From: Macrolepiota albuminosa
Taxonomy: Eukaryota > Basidiomycota > Agaricomycetes > Agaricales > Agaricaceae
DNA length: 64,000 nucleotides
Assembly: GCA_027475525.1 (NCBI GenBank)
Contig: JAMWFC010000084.1
Span: 298,258 to 362,257, forward strand
Direction: 5' to 3'
Shown here piece after piece: positions 1 to 10,296 of the stretch (position 1 is its first letter; every line of letters starts with the position of its first letter). The translations under genes and the position numbers were made by a program. The notes under the pieces were generated by a model, which did no database searches, had not been told where the DNA came from, and saw only the letters and a program-made list of their open reading frames with translations.

Positions 1-1024
1 TGAAATAGGTTGCAAGATGCTGCGGTGTCCCATTGATTCTGTAATTCAGCTTAAGTGAGAACAGAGAGCGTACCCTTCTGGGTACTTGTAGGAGGTTCCC
101 AAAAAGCGGAATTCCAGTCAGGCCCGGTGGTAAGACACGGTTGCAATAAGATCTGTGCCATGCATACAGCCCGAGGACAACGAGAATGATACTGATAAGT
201 GCAGTAGTCAATTGACTGACGAGCATTCTGATGGTGTAAACAGGCCCAGATAATGGGCAATACCGAGTGTCACAGTAGAGAGAGTCCAGTGCAACGAACC
301 ATAGATATATATAGATTCCGCTTAACAGAACCGTGATGGGAATAATTCTGTCTGTCATCGAAAGCAACATAGATGGAGACATCTGTTACCCACTAGTTCA
401 GAATACCGCAACCGTGGACATATGTTCAAGTCCGTGTCCAAGGATCTTTTGTCTCGGGACACAAATACTTTGTAGTAATTCAAAGTCTCTATGGCCATAG
501 GCCAGACACGGATTGTAAGAATTAAATTATTTCCCATAAGACTGACTTCCATGTCACGGCAAAGCCGACAAGATGGAACAAATCAGTTGTTGGAGATAGG
601 AAATTTCTCTCGGTTCCTAAAGAAAGAATCCTTTTTGGATGCGAGTTGGCGTTACTCATCAATGACTCTCATTCAAACCTTCAGGATCAGAAAGTGGCAC
701 TCGGCCAACCACCAAAGAATCGCAAATTCTTGTTTCACCTGGATTGAAAATTTCATGAGGTCAGTGAGTGAGTTAAGCTGATATAAAGTAGCCGAACACT
801 ACTCCACATGTCCCTCTGCTCGGGTTTCGTAGCAACAAAAATTCAAGGGCTTGGTTGGTATTAAAAGCGGTAAATCAGACGCGTGTTGAACGTCCCAGTG
901 AAAACTGGCTCTGGGAAGATCCAAGGGGATCGGAAAAGAGTTACAATTTCTGATACGGTCCGGTTCAGGTTGACATTCTGCCGAAAACCCAGACACATTA
1001 AATTTAGATTCAATTATCAATCAT
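1..1024. other. no recognisable gene
   Basis: Only short open frames occur on either strand and none resembles a known protein. I see no LTR ends, tandem repeat or RNA gene. It is probably decayed repeat DNA, because a degenerate gypsy element begins just downstream, but this is inference. Confidence 0.4.
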
Positions 1025-1241
1025 AACTGCATGCTGGCAGTGGATTCCCACCTCTTCTTGCTTCTCCCCAACACATCCTCTCTCATCATGCCTAAGAGAT
1101 CTTGCAACTGCACTGTCTGCTGTGGTGCTGAAGTGTTTTCTACCATTTTTTTTGGAGGCATAGAGATTGTTTCAGGCACTAGTCACACAATACATATTCC
1201 TATGATGATTTCATCTGCAATCAACAGGGGCACTGTCAATC

Positions 1242-1257
1242 AAATACAGGCATCTAG
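1242..1257. repeat. SINE target-site duplication, left copy
   Basis: AAATACAGGCATCTAG lies immediately before the SINE head and recurs right after its A tail. Confidence 0.85.
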
Positions 1258-1630
1258 AGGGATGCATGGTTTAGTGGCACACCACACAAGTCCAAGACCC
1301 CTTAAGTGGCCTTCTGCTGACATAATGCAGCAAGGAGCTCTGGGTTTGAACCATGTCCCTCAACCACCCAGGCATTTCTCTATATGCCTGGCAGTCAGCT
1401 GCAGAAGGGAGGTTTAGTGGGTATTATGACAATGATCATTGAGTCCCACACTGTCTTTCAGTTTGTGCTGGAATTCATGCATAAATGCATTCCTACCTTG
1501 GTACATGAAGGTCCAACCCCCTCAATTTGTGGGCAACTCAAAGCTAACACGATTTGTTCTGCCCAGCATGCTGGAAGATGTAGATATGCTGTGATGCTGT
1601 AAACACACCACCAAAAAAAGAAAAAAAAAA
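1258..1630 (+). mobile_element. tRNA-derived SINE, complete with poly-A tail
   Basis: The 5' end is tRNA-like. An A box (TGGTTTAGTGG, 1,267-1,277) and a B box (GGTTTGAACC, 1,343-1,352) are flanked by complementary acceptor-like ends (AGGGATG and CATGTCCCT). The A-B distance is longer than in a normal tRNA, as in SINE heads. A unique body of about 250 bp follows, ending in an A-rich tail at 1,605-1,630. The insertion is flanked by a direct repeat, TACAGGCATCTAG, at 1,245-1,257 and 1,631-1,643. That is 13 bp exact, extendable by As into the tail. No LINE partner is visible in this window. Confidence 0.82.
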
Positions 1631-1643
1631 TACAGGCATCTAG
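1628..1643. repeat. SINE target-site duplication, right copy
   Basis: The same 13-16 bp as the left copy. Its leading As merge with the SINE tail, as expected for target-primed reverse transcription. Confidence 0.85.
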
Positions 1644-4020
1644 CCACTTGGCACATTCTGATCAGGATACTAAGTGTGATGAAGTAAAATTAGAATCAAG
1701 GAAGTGAGTATGCATGGTATGTGAATAGCATATTTGTGTCACATACAGCACATTTTATATCAATTCTGAGGTCTACTTCAGTAGACCGAGGTTTTACTAC
1801 CTGCTTTGGTGCACATTTTATCCTTGAAATTTGTGCTCCACATGTGATCTTGGCCATTGCTCTGTCTCTTCCTTTACCGGCTATGTCCTCGATATCTGCT
1901 CCTTTTTGGCTATCTTTACTGGCTATTTCTATCAGCAATGGCAAGAAGAATTTGCCAATATGGTCAATGGGACCAAAGAGGAGCTTCTGCCATGGCAGGA
2001 AGTAAACTATGAGATCAATCTCATAGATGAGAGCAAGCAGTACAAGTACCACCTGCTGCGCTGTCCACATGCACTCCAAGAGCAACTATGTGATAAAACT
2101 AATTGCTACTTGAATGCTCAATGGTGGTCACCATAGGCTGCACCCTTACTGTGCATTCCAAAGAAGGATGGAACTCTTCGAACTGCCCTTGATGTGTGTC
2201 AGTGCAATGATAATACCATAAAGGATGTGACTCCTTTACCAGATCAAGAGGTGATCTGGAAAGATGTGGCTCAAGCAAAGTATTGCTCAAAAATTGACCT
2301 CACCAATGCTTACAAGCAGGTGCACATCCCTACCAAAGACATACCCAAGACCATGTTTGCATTGATCATGGGCATGTTCATGAGCAACATCATGCAAATT
2401 GGAGACTATAATGCCCCAGTGACATTTCAGAGGTTGATGACCTCTATATTTCAAGACATGATAGGACACTTTATGCACTTCTATCTAGATGACATATTCA
2501 TCTATTCGGATTCCATAGAGGAGCATGAACAGCACCTCAGAGTTGTATTTGAATGACTATGCAAGTACAAGTTGTACTTGAAATGGAAAAAGTATGAGCT
2601 TTATGCTCAAAGTATAGACTGCTTAGAGCATGTCATCGATAAGCAGGGATTCATTCTGATCAAGACAAGCTCAACTGCATTTGGAAGTGGTGCACACCAC
2701 AAAACTATAATGACATTCAATGCTTCATTGGTCTTGTCAACTATATATCAAGCTTCTTGCCTGACATGACAGCCTATACAGGGCCGCTTATAGCCATGAT
2801 GCAGAATGGATCACTGTTCAATTGGCAGCTGCTGCACCAGTAGTGCTTCAAAATAGTCAAGTGGATCTGTACAAAGACCCCAGTTATTCAACTGATCAAC
2901 CTCAGATGAGACGGGCCCACCTGGCTTATCTCTGATGCTTCTAAAATGGGCATCAGGGCCATGTATGGCCATGGGAGCAGCTGGCAGACATGCCACCCAG
3001 CAGGGTTCATGTTGAAGAAATTACAACCACCCAGCAAAACTATGCTGTGCATAAGCTGGAGACTCTAGCTCTCCTCAAGTAGGAGGATAAGCTGATGGGA
3101 TACCCCATCCATATCATTACTAATCATGAGGCACTTGAGTTCTTCAAGACTCAGGTGAACTTGTCACTGCATCAGCAATGGTGGATTGACTATATGTTGA
3201 GATACCAATTCAACATCACCTATGTTAAGGGTGAACTCAATAAAGTAGCAGACTGTTTGTCTTGCTACTTTGAGAGTGATGTAGTCTGGGAGGCTCATGA
3301 GCCTCATGAGTATGTGCAGGCAGACTGCTGCATAGACCCAGATGGAGAGGACTTACCTCTCCATCAGTACCAGGAGATCAAGGAACATGTCCTGGAAGTA
3401 TATGTGATGTGCAACAATGAACAGAGGCAAAGTACTTGCCTCAGAGAGCAGTGTGAAGAGCAGGACATAGCTGCTGAGCTGCTAAAGGAACACAAGGTCA
3501 GGGAATCAGCCTTGCCTGGGGATCCCAAGTGTCCTGATCAACCTCTTACTCTGGCTGAAGTGCTAGAAGATGAATTGCCCTCATTCCAGCTGCCTAGCCT
3601 GGGGAAGGATGACTTCCATAAGGAAGTGGTGTGGGAGTATGGGCTTGACTCCCTCTTTGCTGAGGTAATCAACAACCCAGATGACCATCCTCAGTTCAGG
3701 CAGGTGCTTGATGGAGAACTGTCAAGGAGTGGCAGTGATCTGCATTCCCCAAGTGTGAACTATTGTGACATGTATAACAGACCAGGCCCATGCACTGGTG
3801 GAGCACTTTGGTGCTGCACAAATGTTGGGATACATCTGGAGATGGTATTGGTGGCCACACATGGCCCAGGAGGTTACCAAGTTCTGCACATCTTGCAAAG
3901 CGTGTCAAAGGGCAAAACTGCCTCCTGGCCCTCCTGCTGGGAAGCTGCACCAGCTCCCAGTGCCAGTAAAGCCTTGGGACTCCATTGGAATAGACTTTAT
4001 AGGTCCCTTTCCTAAGTCAA
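1644..4020 (+). pseudogene. Degenerate Ty3/gypsy pol (RT, RNase H, integrase N-part)
   Basis: A decayed chromovirus-type pol. At 1,900-2,190 lies the stretch before the reverse transcriptase, ending in a CIPKKDG motif. The RT palm follows at 2,194-2,556 with SKIDLTNAY and an intact FYLDDIFIYSD catalytic motif. After a frame break comes the RT/RNase H connection. The RNase H tail is at 3,095-3,280 (ITNHEALEFF, TYVKGELNKVADCLS). The integrase zinc-binding part and the start of its core are at 3,765-4,020 (CTSCKACQRAK, then IGIDFIGPFPKS), where the element is cut off. At least four stops or frameshifts make it inactive. Upstream sequence to about 1,025 may belong to the same element, since a SINE sits within it. 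Neither LTR of this copy can be assigned with confidence. Confidence 0.85.
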
Positions 4021-4171
4021 TGCCCATGACTAAAAGAGGAAAGAGAAAAGAAGTGCAGAATGCAGGGAAGTGCTAAAAGAGGAAAGAAGGATCTATAAAT
4101 AGGATTGTGCTAAATAGAGAAGTGGAGGAATGGTGAAACAAGAAGTTGAATGGTGGAACTGATGGCACCAA

Positions 4172-5241
4172 TGATAGGCTTTTACTCAGACCAAGCACAT
4201 CAAGAGACATTATAGGTTGGTCAATACTTGACATACGGGAGACTCTAGCAACCAGATTGGATACAGAACAGCTCTGGCTTGGATGCTTTATTGCAGGTCT
4301 TACTCATTTATCTTAATTACTATTTATCAGCCCTTTAGCACCCTCTATTCACTAACTTCAAGGATTTAGGAGGCTTGGGACGTATAGCGCTAACACAACA
4401 ATGGGAGGTGGACTCTGATTAAACCCTGATCACTTCTAGAAGGGGTCAGCATTAGGCACTGCCATTTGACGAGGCACCTCAATTAGAAGTCTAAAAGAAT
4501 CAATGACGGCGGCACAGGATATACTCAAACCTAATATCTGGATCTGTCAGGAATTGATACAATGTGTAGCACTGACATTAGTGCTCACAGTGTTTGTCGA
4601 GAATTTTCTGACCATATCCTGGAGTAGCCTGGCCAATCAGAATTATATTAAGAGTGAGCAGACCCATATAATTCTAAGTCAATTTAGAGTCACTGTTGGT
4701 CACTGTGGGTTATAATGCTGTTGGTCACCGTCATCCATGTGCTGCAGGTTGCCGTTGACAGGTCACTATTAGAGGGAACCATAAGGAGAGGCGCTAAGAG
4801 GTAGTGCCACAAATGGACTTATCTTAAAAAATACAATAGCACATAGTATTTAAGATAGCTACTTCACATGTACATAAGAAACAAATTGTAATTCTTGTGC
4901 ACCCAAGTTACACTTAGCATTAAAATCATGCTAGCTTTGCCTGACTTCATCTCTAAGTTGGGTGCTAGCTTTGTCTATCTCATCTATGTCATTTATGATG
5001 CCACCTATGGGCACATTTTGCTGTGCTACTTGTCTTTTTCTCTTTATCTTTGCTTAAGCTACAGCGCTTACTGTTTGCTAGATAGCACCTAAGGCACTAT
5101 CATCTAACACATTGTTCTATCACATCTGCTTGAGCACACTGGGACCCTGTCAGGACTCCTCACAACTATGTACGTCAGGCACTGGAGATGGCATTGTACT
5201 GCGTATATGTCCAGCACATCCAACCACAGTTGGCATCATCA
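4172..5241 (+). mobile_element. LTR, family B (1,070 bp)
   Basis: Starts TGATAGGC and ends GGCATCATCA, giving TGAT/ATCA inverted ends. It is co-linear over its full length with the reverse-strand copy at 16,788-17,858 (1,071 bp), which defines the termini. It lies between the truncated integrase of the first gypsy element and the gag end of the second. No clean target duplication is visible here (flanks ACCAA and ACGTC). It could be the 3' LTR of one element, the 5' LTR of the next, or a solo LTR in rearranged DNA. Its short internal open frames are LTR sequence, not genes. Confidence 0.75.
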
Positions 5242-6958
5242 ACGTCAGACCCCACGCCAGCAAAACCTTTAGTGCTAACAACAACACACCAGATGCAACT
5301 AAGGTGCCTGCCATTACTGAGCCACCACTGCATCCTTACTCAGGCTTTGAAGGCAACTACACCCCACCCCTTAATCACAACTTTGGGGTGCCAGACAAAT
5401 CTATGGGAGGCTATTGACCAACTGCACCTATATATGACCTAGAGAAGTCTAAGGTAGTCTTTGATCACATTATGCAAAGCCAGGTTATGCTATCAGTGGA
5501 AGAACTATGCAGTGTGGTGCCCAACATCAGAAACTAGATGCGTACTGTGGTGACCCCTCAACAAAACATTGCTAACAATGTAACAATGGTGGACGAGTGC
5601 AACAATGCGCTACCTGAATTTGTGTACATAACAGAAACTGTAACCTTGAAAATCAAAGAAGAGGCCATGCCACCTAAAGAAGCTACATCCATTGACCTGG
5701 TTAAAACCTACCTTAAGTCACTAAGATCTAGCAACAATTCCACCATCTTTACTGTAGCCCAGGACTCTCATGCTATTTGTTCAATCATGCTGACCATAGA
5801 TGGAAAAAGCAAAATTGAGTCTATTGTGGACAGTGGATCTCAGATTATTTCTATGGCTGCTAACATTGCTAACAAGCTTGGCATCATTTATGACCCAACA
5901 ATCATTCTTAATATGCAGAGTGCTAACGGCACTATTAATTGATCCTTGAGAATGGCCTGTAATATTTCATGTGCTATTGGCAATCTTACATTCTACCTTT
6001 ATATTCACATTCTTAGATCACCTGCATATGACTTACTATTAGGAAGATTCTTTGACGTTTTAGCTTGATCAGTAGTCAAGACCATGTCTGAAGACAAAAT
6101 GACGCTAACTATTAGCAACTCTAATTCTGGCATCAGAAGAACAGTACTGATGTTTTCCTGAGGTAAATTCCAGAAGCCTGGCCCTAGAAAGTGATCATAC
6201 ATTAGCAACAACCCTTGCAAGTGTTTTCTGGTGCCATCAAGGAGATGAAGCACTTATCTTGGACTATAATCATTGGACTGGGCAAGTAACTCTTATATCA
6301 CATACCCCTTTAGCCCATGAAATTTTGAACTCTTCTTCGTTGCTTATTAGCAAAGCTTTATCCTACTTATATCTCACCACATCAGATATTACTGAAAACC
6401 TTTTGACAGACACTTATTTTGTTTCTACTCCTGATTCTAAAGAATCTTTGATATCTGGTTTGCTAGAAACCAAAATTCTACTTATAATACGTTTGCTAAC
6501 AATAGTACCTCTAAGTGCAAAGGGGTTCAGGTCAAAAAGAAGTACAAGCCAGTGGCACTTAAAACAAAACCAGTAGCGAGTGCCGTATTTGAGGAATTTT
6601 GCATTGAAAGAAAGATAATTGGCGACTAATTAGCGACTCTTCCTGAACTCAATTCAAATCTGCCACCCTTCAAACCAATAGGACGATTTATGGCAGAATG
6701 AAAGGCACTATTCCTTAGTGCCCACAATACAGGCTTTCTATCAATAGCAGAACTAGATGTATTAGTTGACATCATGCAGAAACAAAACAAAGCATTTGCT
6801 TGGGAGGACTTAGAGCACAATAAACTTAGAACTGACTTCTTTCTGCCAGTGGTCATACTGACTATACTCCACATACCATGGACCAAACATAATCGACCAA
6901 TCTCTCCAGAGATAGAAGCCAAAGTTTGTCAGATCATTCATTCTAAGATAGCAGCTTG

Positions 6959-7217
6959 TGTAAGGGCAACCTCTAGAGGCTGTGGCTCAGTCACACAGCT
7001 GGCAGAGGGAGATCCAAAGTGTATTAGAATATNNNNNNNNNNNNNNNNNNNNNNNNNNNNNNNNNNNNNNNNNNNNNNNNNNNNNNNNNNNNNNNNNNNN
7101 NNNNNNNNNNNNNNNNNNNNNNNNNNNNNNNNAATGTCAGAAGAAATAAGAGAATGAATGGAAGGAGAGTGAAGAGATAAGGAGTGAGAAAAGGAAGAAA
7201 TGAGAAGTCTCCTGACA
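6959..7217 (-). mobile_element. Solo LTR, family A, in RT of second gypsy element
   Basis: On the plus strand it runs from TGTAAGGGCAACC to TCTCCTGACA, so the LTR itself reads TGTCAGG...CCTTACA on the minus strand. The flanks are perfect 5-bp copies of GCTTG (6,954-6,958 and 7,218-7,222), marking a clean solo insertion in the host RT frame. The middle is hidden by the N gap. The copy at 9,701-10,296 shows the full sequence. Confidence 0.9.
7033..7132. other. Assembly gap (100 N)
   Basis: Exactly 100 N, a conventional placeholder for unknown gap size. It lies inside a solo LTR, so the missing part is probably LTR sequence of roughly 260 bp, judged from the other copy. Confidence 0.99.
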
Positions 7218-7694
7218 GCTTGTGTATATGAGCCTTCCAATTTGGCTTACTGATCAAGATAGTTTTGCATCCTTAAGAAAAATGGGAAGCTACATATAGT
7301 TCACAGTTTAGAGCCACTAAACAAAGTCATGATTCATCATTCAGGAGTACTGTCTTTTCCTGATCACATTACTAAATCTTTTGCAGGACGGATATATGGT
7401 GCTACCCTGGATTTATATGTTGGCTATGACAAGTGCTTCATACACTCTTCCTCTTGCAACTTGACAACATTTCAAATACTATTTGGCACGCTATGACTAG
7501 TTACACTTCCCATGGGTTGGATAAATTCAGTACCTATATTCTACAACAATATTACGTTTATTCTACAGACTAAAATACCCCACCATATGCTTAGTTTCAT
7601 CAATAACATAGGCATTAAAGGCCCACAAGATTGGCACCTTGTAAATGGCAAGCCTGAAGTACACCTGGAGAATTTCAATATTTGCATGGTGCTA

Positions 7695-8047
7695 TGGGAC
7701 TTCAAAACCTAACCTCTATACTAATGCAATATTTTAGTTAATATTTCAAATAGAAAAAATATAAATTATATAATAAATGTTTTGCCCTCCTCTCCTTTCC
7801 CCTCCTTATCCTTATCCCCTTACCTCCTATGGTTTAGGGGTTAGGAGTTAGGGGTACTACATGGGTTTGGGACTTAAACCTAACCTCTATACTAATGTAA
7901 TATTTTAGTTAATATTTAAAATAGAATAAATATAAATTATATAATAAATGTTTTGTCCTCCCCTCCTTCCTCCCCCCTTACCCTTACCCCCTTACCCCCT
8001 ACAGTTTAGGGGTTAGGGGTTAGGAGTACTACATGGGTTTGGGACTT
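7695..8047. repeat. Two-unit tandem repeat with telomere-like core
   Basis: Two units of about 172 bp are in tandem. Each begins GGGACTT, continues CCTAACCTCTATACTAATG and an AT-rich part, and ends in a C-rich run of CCCTTACC type facing a G-rich run of TTAGGGG type, so each unit can fold as a hairpin. A third GGGACTT closes the array at 8,041-8,047. The block interrupts the RT frame of the second gypsy element, and the flanking GGGACTT could be a target duplication. I know no named family matching it. Confidence 0.75.
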
Positions 8048-8940
8048 CTTTTAATTGGTCAACCAAGTACTCTAGCACATGAAATATTGTGGCAGGACAT
8101 TTTTAGGACACAAGCTGGTTCTTTGTGTGCTACAATTTAAAATTTTAGGGCATGTCTGCACACCAGAAGGACGGATATCTGAAGAGAGCCAATTAGTGCT
8201 TTTGAAGAAATAAGGAGTCTGTCATAACCTCTCAGAAGTTCACATGTTTTTAGATACAAGTGGGCATGCTCCACATGTTCATACACCATTTTTCACATTA
8301 GGTGCACACTCTTAATTGCTTAACTTGTTCTGGGGTCCCCTTCAAATTTGGACCCAATCAAATTAACGTCCAAAAGAATTTAGTGAAGGTGCTATAGGAA
8401 GTGAAGCCATTGGTTCCTATCAACTATACTACTCCTGATCCTGTTATACTTGCTGTTAACACCTCATATATTGCAGTTGGCTTCTTTTTATATCAGTGTG
8501 ATGGCACAAATTAAAAAATCAGACACTACAATTGCTTTAGATTGATTACTCTTAATGACAGAGAATCACACTACAGTCAGCCTAAGCTAGAGTAATATGG
8601 CTTGTTTTGATCATTTTAGGTGCTATGAATGTATCTCATTGGGGTTTGAAATCTGATTGTCAAAGTCGATGCACGCTACATCAAAGGAATGCTATAGAAT
8701 CCAGACATTCAACCATCGGCCAGTATGAATTGATGAGTAGTAGCAATATTAATGTTTTACTTTGAATTAGTACACATCAAAAGTGCGTTTCATGGGCCAG
8801 ATGGATTATCAAAGCAACCAAGACAGCTGGAAGACAAGGTGCTAGACAATAGTGACAATGACGTATTTGACGACTGGATGGACTATAACAAAGTTACAGT
8901 TGAAGTGAGCTCAGGTTTACACTACACAGAATCAGACTAG

Positions 8941-9159
8941 TCTCTATTGATAATGTAGTATAAACAACAAAATAAGCTGATTAATAAGCAGCACATATCA
9001 AACTATTTATAAAAATGTATCTAATATTATATTATAATAAATATAATATAATATATTGACTATTAAAGTAAGTAAAAGCTATGTGGCCAACGCCATATAG
9101 CGGACTATGCTACACACCCTCCAATCAGACCAAGCTACAGTCTCAAAGCACCATGACAG
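8941..9159. other. AT-rich junction between two decayed retroelements
   Basis: Non-coding. It includes a strongly AT-rich stretch (about 9,010-9,065) of TATAAT-type repeats. It separates the plus-strand gypsy relic from minus-strand sequence. Confidence 0.5.
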
Positions 9160-9700
9160 TCAGGCCATTGGTAAGTCAGAGATGGGGGCAATTGGAGAGT
9201 CTTCAGGCTCCAAGAATAGATTGGCAGCTACATTGTCCATATCGTAGTTGAGGAGTTCATTCTTAGGTGCAGGCTTGTGAGATGTGCCCAATGGTCCTGC
9301 CATAGGCAGGGAGTTGTCATAGTCTTGTAGTGAAGACAGCATAAGGTTGGGGTTGATGGTCAGCCCCGAAGTAGGTGGTTGGAGATCAGGAAGATCCTCA
9401 TCATCAGACAGGTATTGGCATGTCCAGATCTCTCGGGCATGAATGTCTTGCCTGATGAGGAGATACATTCCCTTGGTTAACACATGACAACTCTCCTGCT
9501 GCTGAAGCATCAGACATTGGCAATTGCCAATGGTGGCCTTGTGCTACCCGTTCCACTGAGCAATGGACTGAGGTGTCCTGTAATGATTGAGGCGTTGAAG
9601 CCTCTTGTCATTGATGGTGGCAGCCTTGTTGTAGAGGTGGTTGTTGCTGAAGAAAATATGGGCCAAGTAGATGACCCTATAAATATACATGTGGTCAGCC

Positions 9701-10296
9701 TGTAAGGGCGACCTCTAGAGGCTGTGGCTCAGTCACACAGCTGGCAGAGGGAGATCCAAAGTGTATTAGAGTATGTACTGACAATATTATAATAACTACT
9801 CACCTGGCAGAGGGAGATCCAAAGAGAACAAGTCTAGGAATTTCCTATGCCAGGTTGGATGCTTCTGGGGCTTCTGAAGCATGGGAAACAACTGTACAGT
9901 ACAACAAAACCTTAAAAACTTGAAAATTGACTAACCAAACAACTGTGCAAACAAGGCAGGAAAACTCCGGACTTTAAAAGTCAGAAAGGCAAACTCTGGC
10001 TTATATAAGCAGTCTGGAAGCGGTGCTGAAGGGCCCACACTTGTCTGAATGGTAGCTAAAAAACCAGAGCATCTCAAGGGCTGAGAGTAGTACTAACAGA
10101 TAGTGTTGAAAGAATAGAAACAGTAAAATGAGCTAAAAAACCAGAGCATCTCAAGGGCTGAGAGTAGTACTAACAGATAGTGTTGAAAGAATAGAAACAG
10201 TAAAATAAAATAATGTCAGAAGAAATAAGAGAATGAATGAAGGGAGAGTGAAGAGATAAGGAGTGAGAAAAGGAAGAAATGAGGAGTCCCCTGACA
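9701..10296 (-). mobile_element. Solo LTR, family A, full length
   Basis: On the plus strand it runs TGTAAGGGCG to CCCCTGACA, with inverted ends of about 8 bp. Perfect 5-bp target copies CAGCC lie at 9,696-9,700 and 10,297-10,301. Reading across one CAGCC rejoins the host coding frame on both sides (NQILVSWA before, HMYIYRVIYLAHIFF after). A palindromic TATATAA motif lies near 10,000. After removing a 77-bp assembly duplication the LTR is about 519 bp. Confidence 0.92.
10054..10207. repeat. 77-bp tandem duplication, probable assembly join
   Basis: Two abutting copies within the solo LTR, differing only at the last base. It inflates the LTR length. Confidence 0.8.

Larger units (their letters stand above)
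5242..8940 (+). pseudogene. Degenerate Ty3/gypsy gag-pol, second element
   Basis: The order gag end, protease, RT, RNase H can be followed through many stops. The retropepsin-like part is at about 5,755-6,070 (IVDSGSQIISMA, later SPAYDLLLGRFFDVL). The region leading into RT is at 6,774-6,958 (NKAFAWEDLEHNKLRTDFF, then RPISPEIEAKV). RT continues after an inserted solo LTR at 7,223-7,700 (ATLDLYVGYD, LPMGWINSVPIFYNN). An RNase H remnant is at 8,430-8,600. Its end is at 8,752-8,850 (FELVHIKSAFHGPDGLSKQPRQ). No integrase follows. Three later events are nested in it: the solo LTR, a 100-N gap inside that LTR, and a telomere-like tandem repeat. Confidence 0.82.

Noticed and set aside
4895..5442. 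Hydrophobic open frame resembling a small membrane protein
   Set aside because: It lies wholly within LTR family B and is repeated in the second LTR copy, so it is LTR sequence.
7794..8030. A chromosome end (true telomere)
   Set aside because: The telomere-like runs are short, interrupted, in both orientations and followed by more retroelement sequence on both sides.
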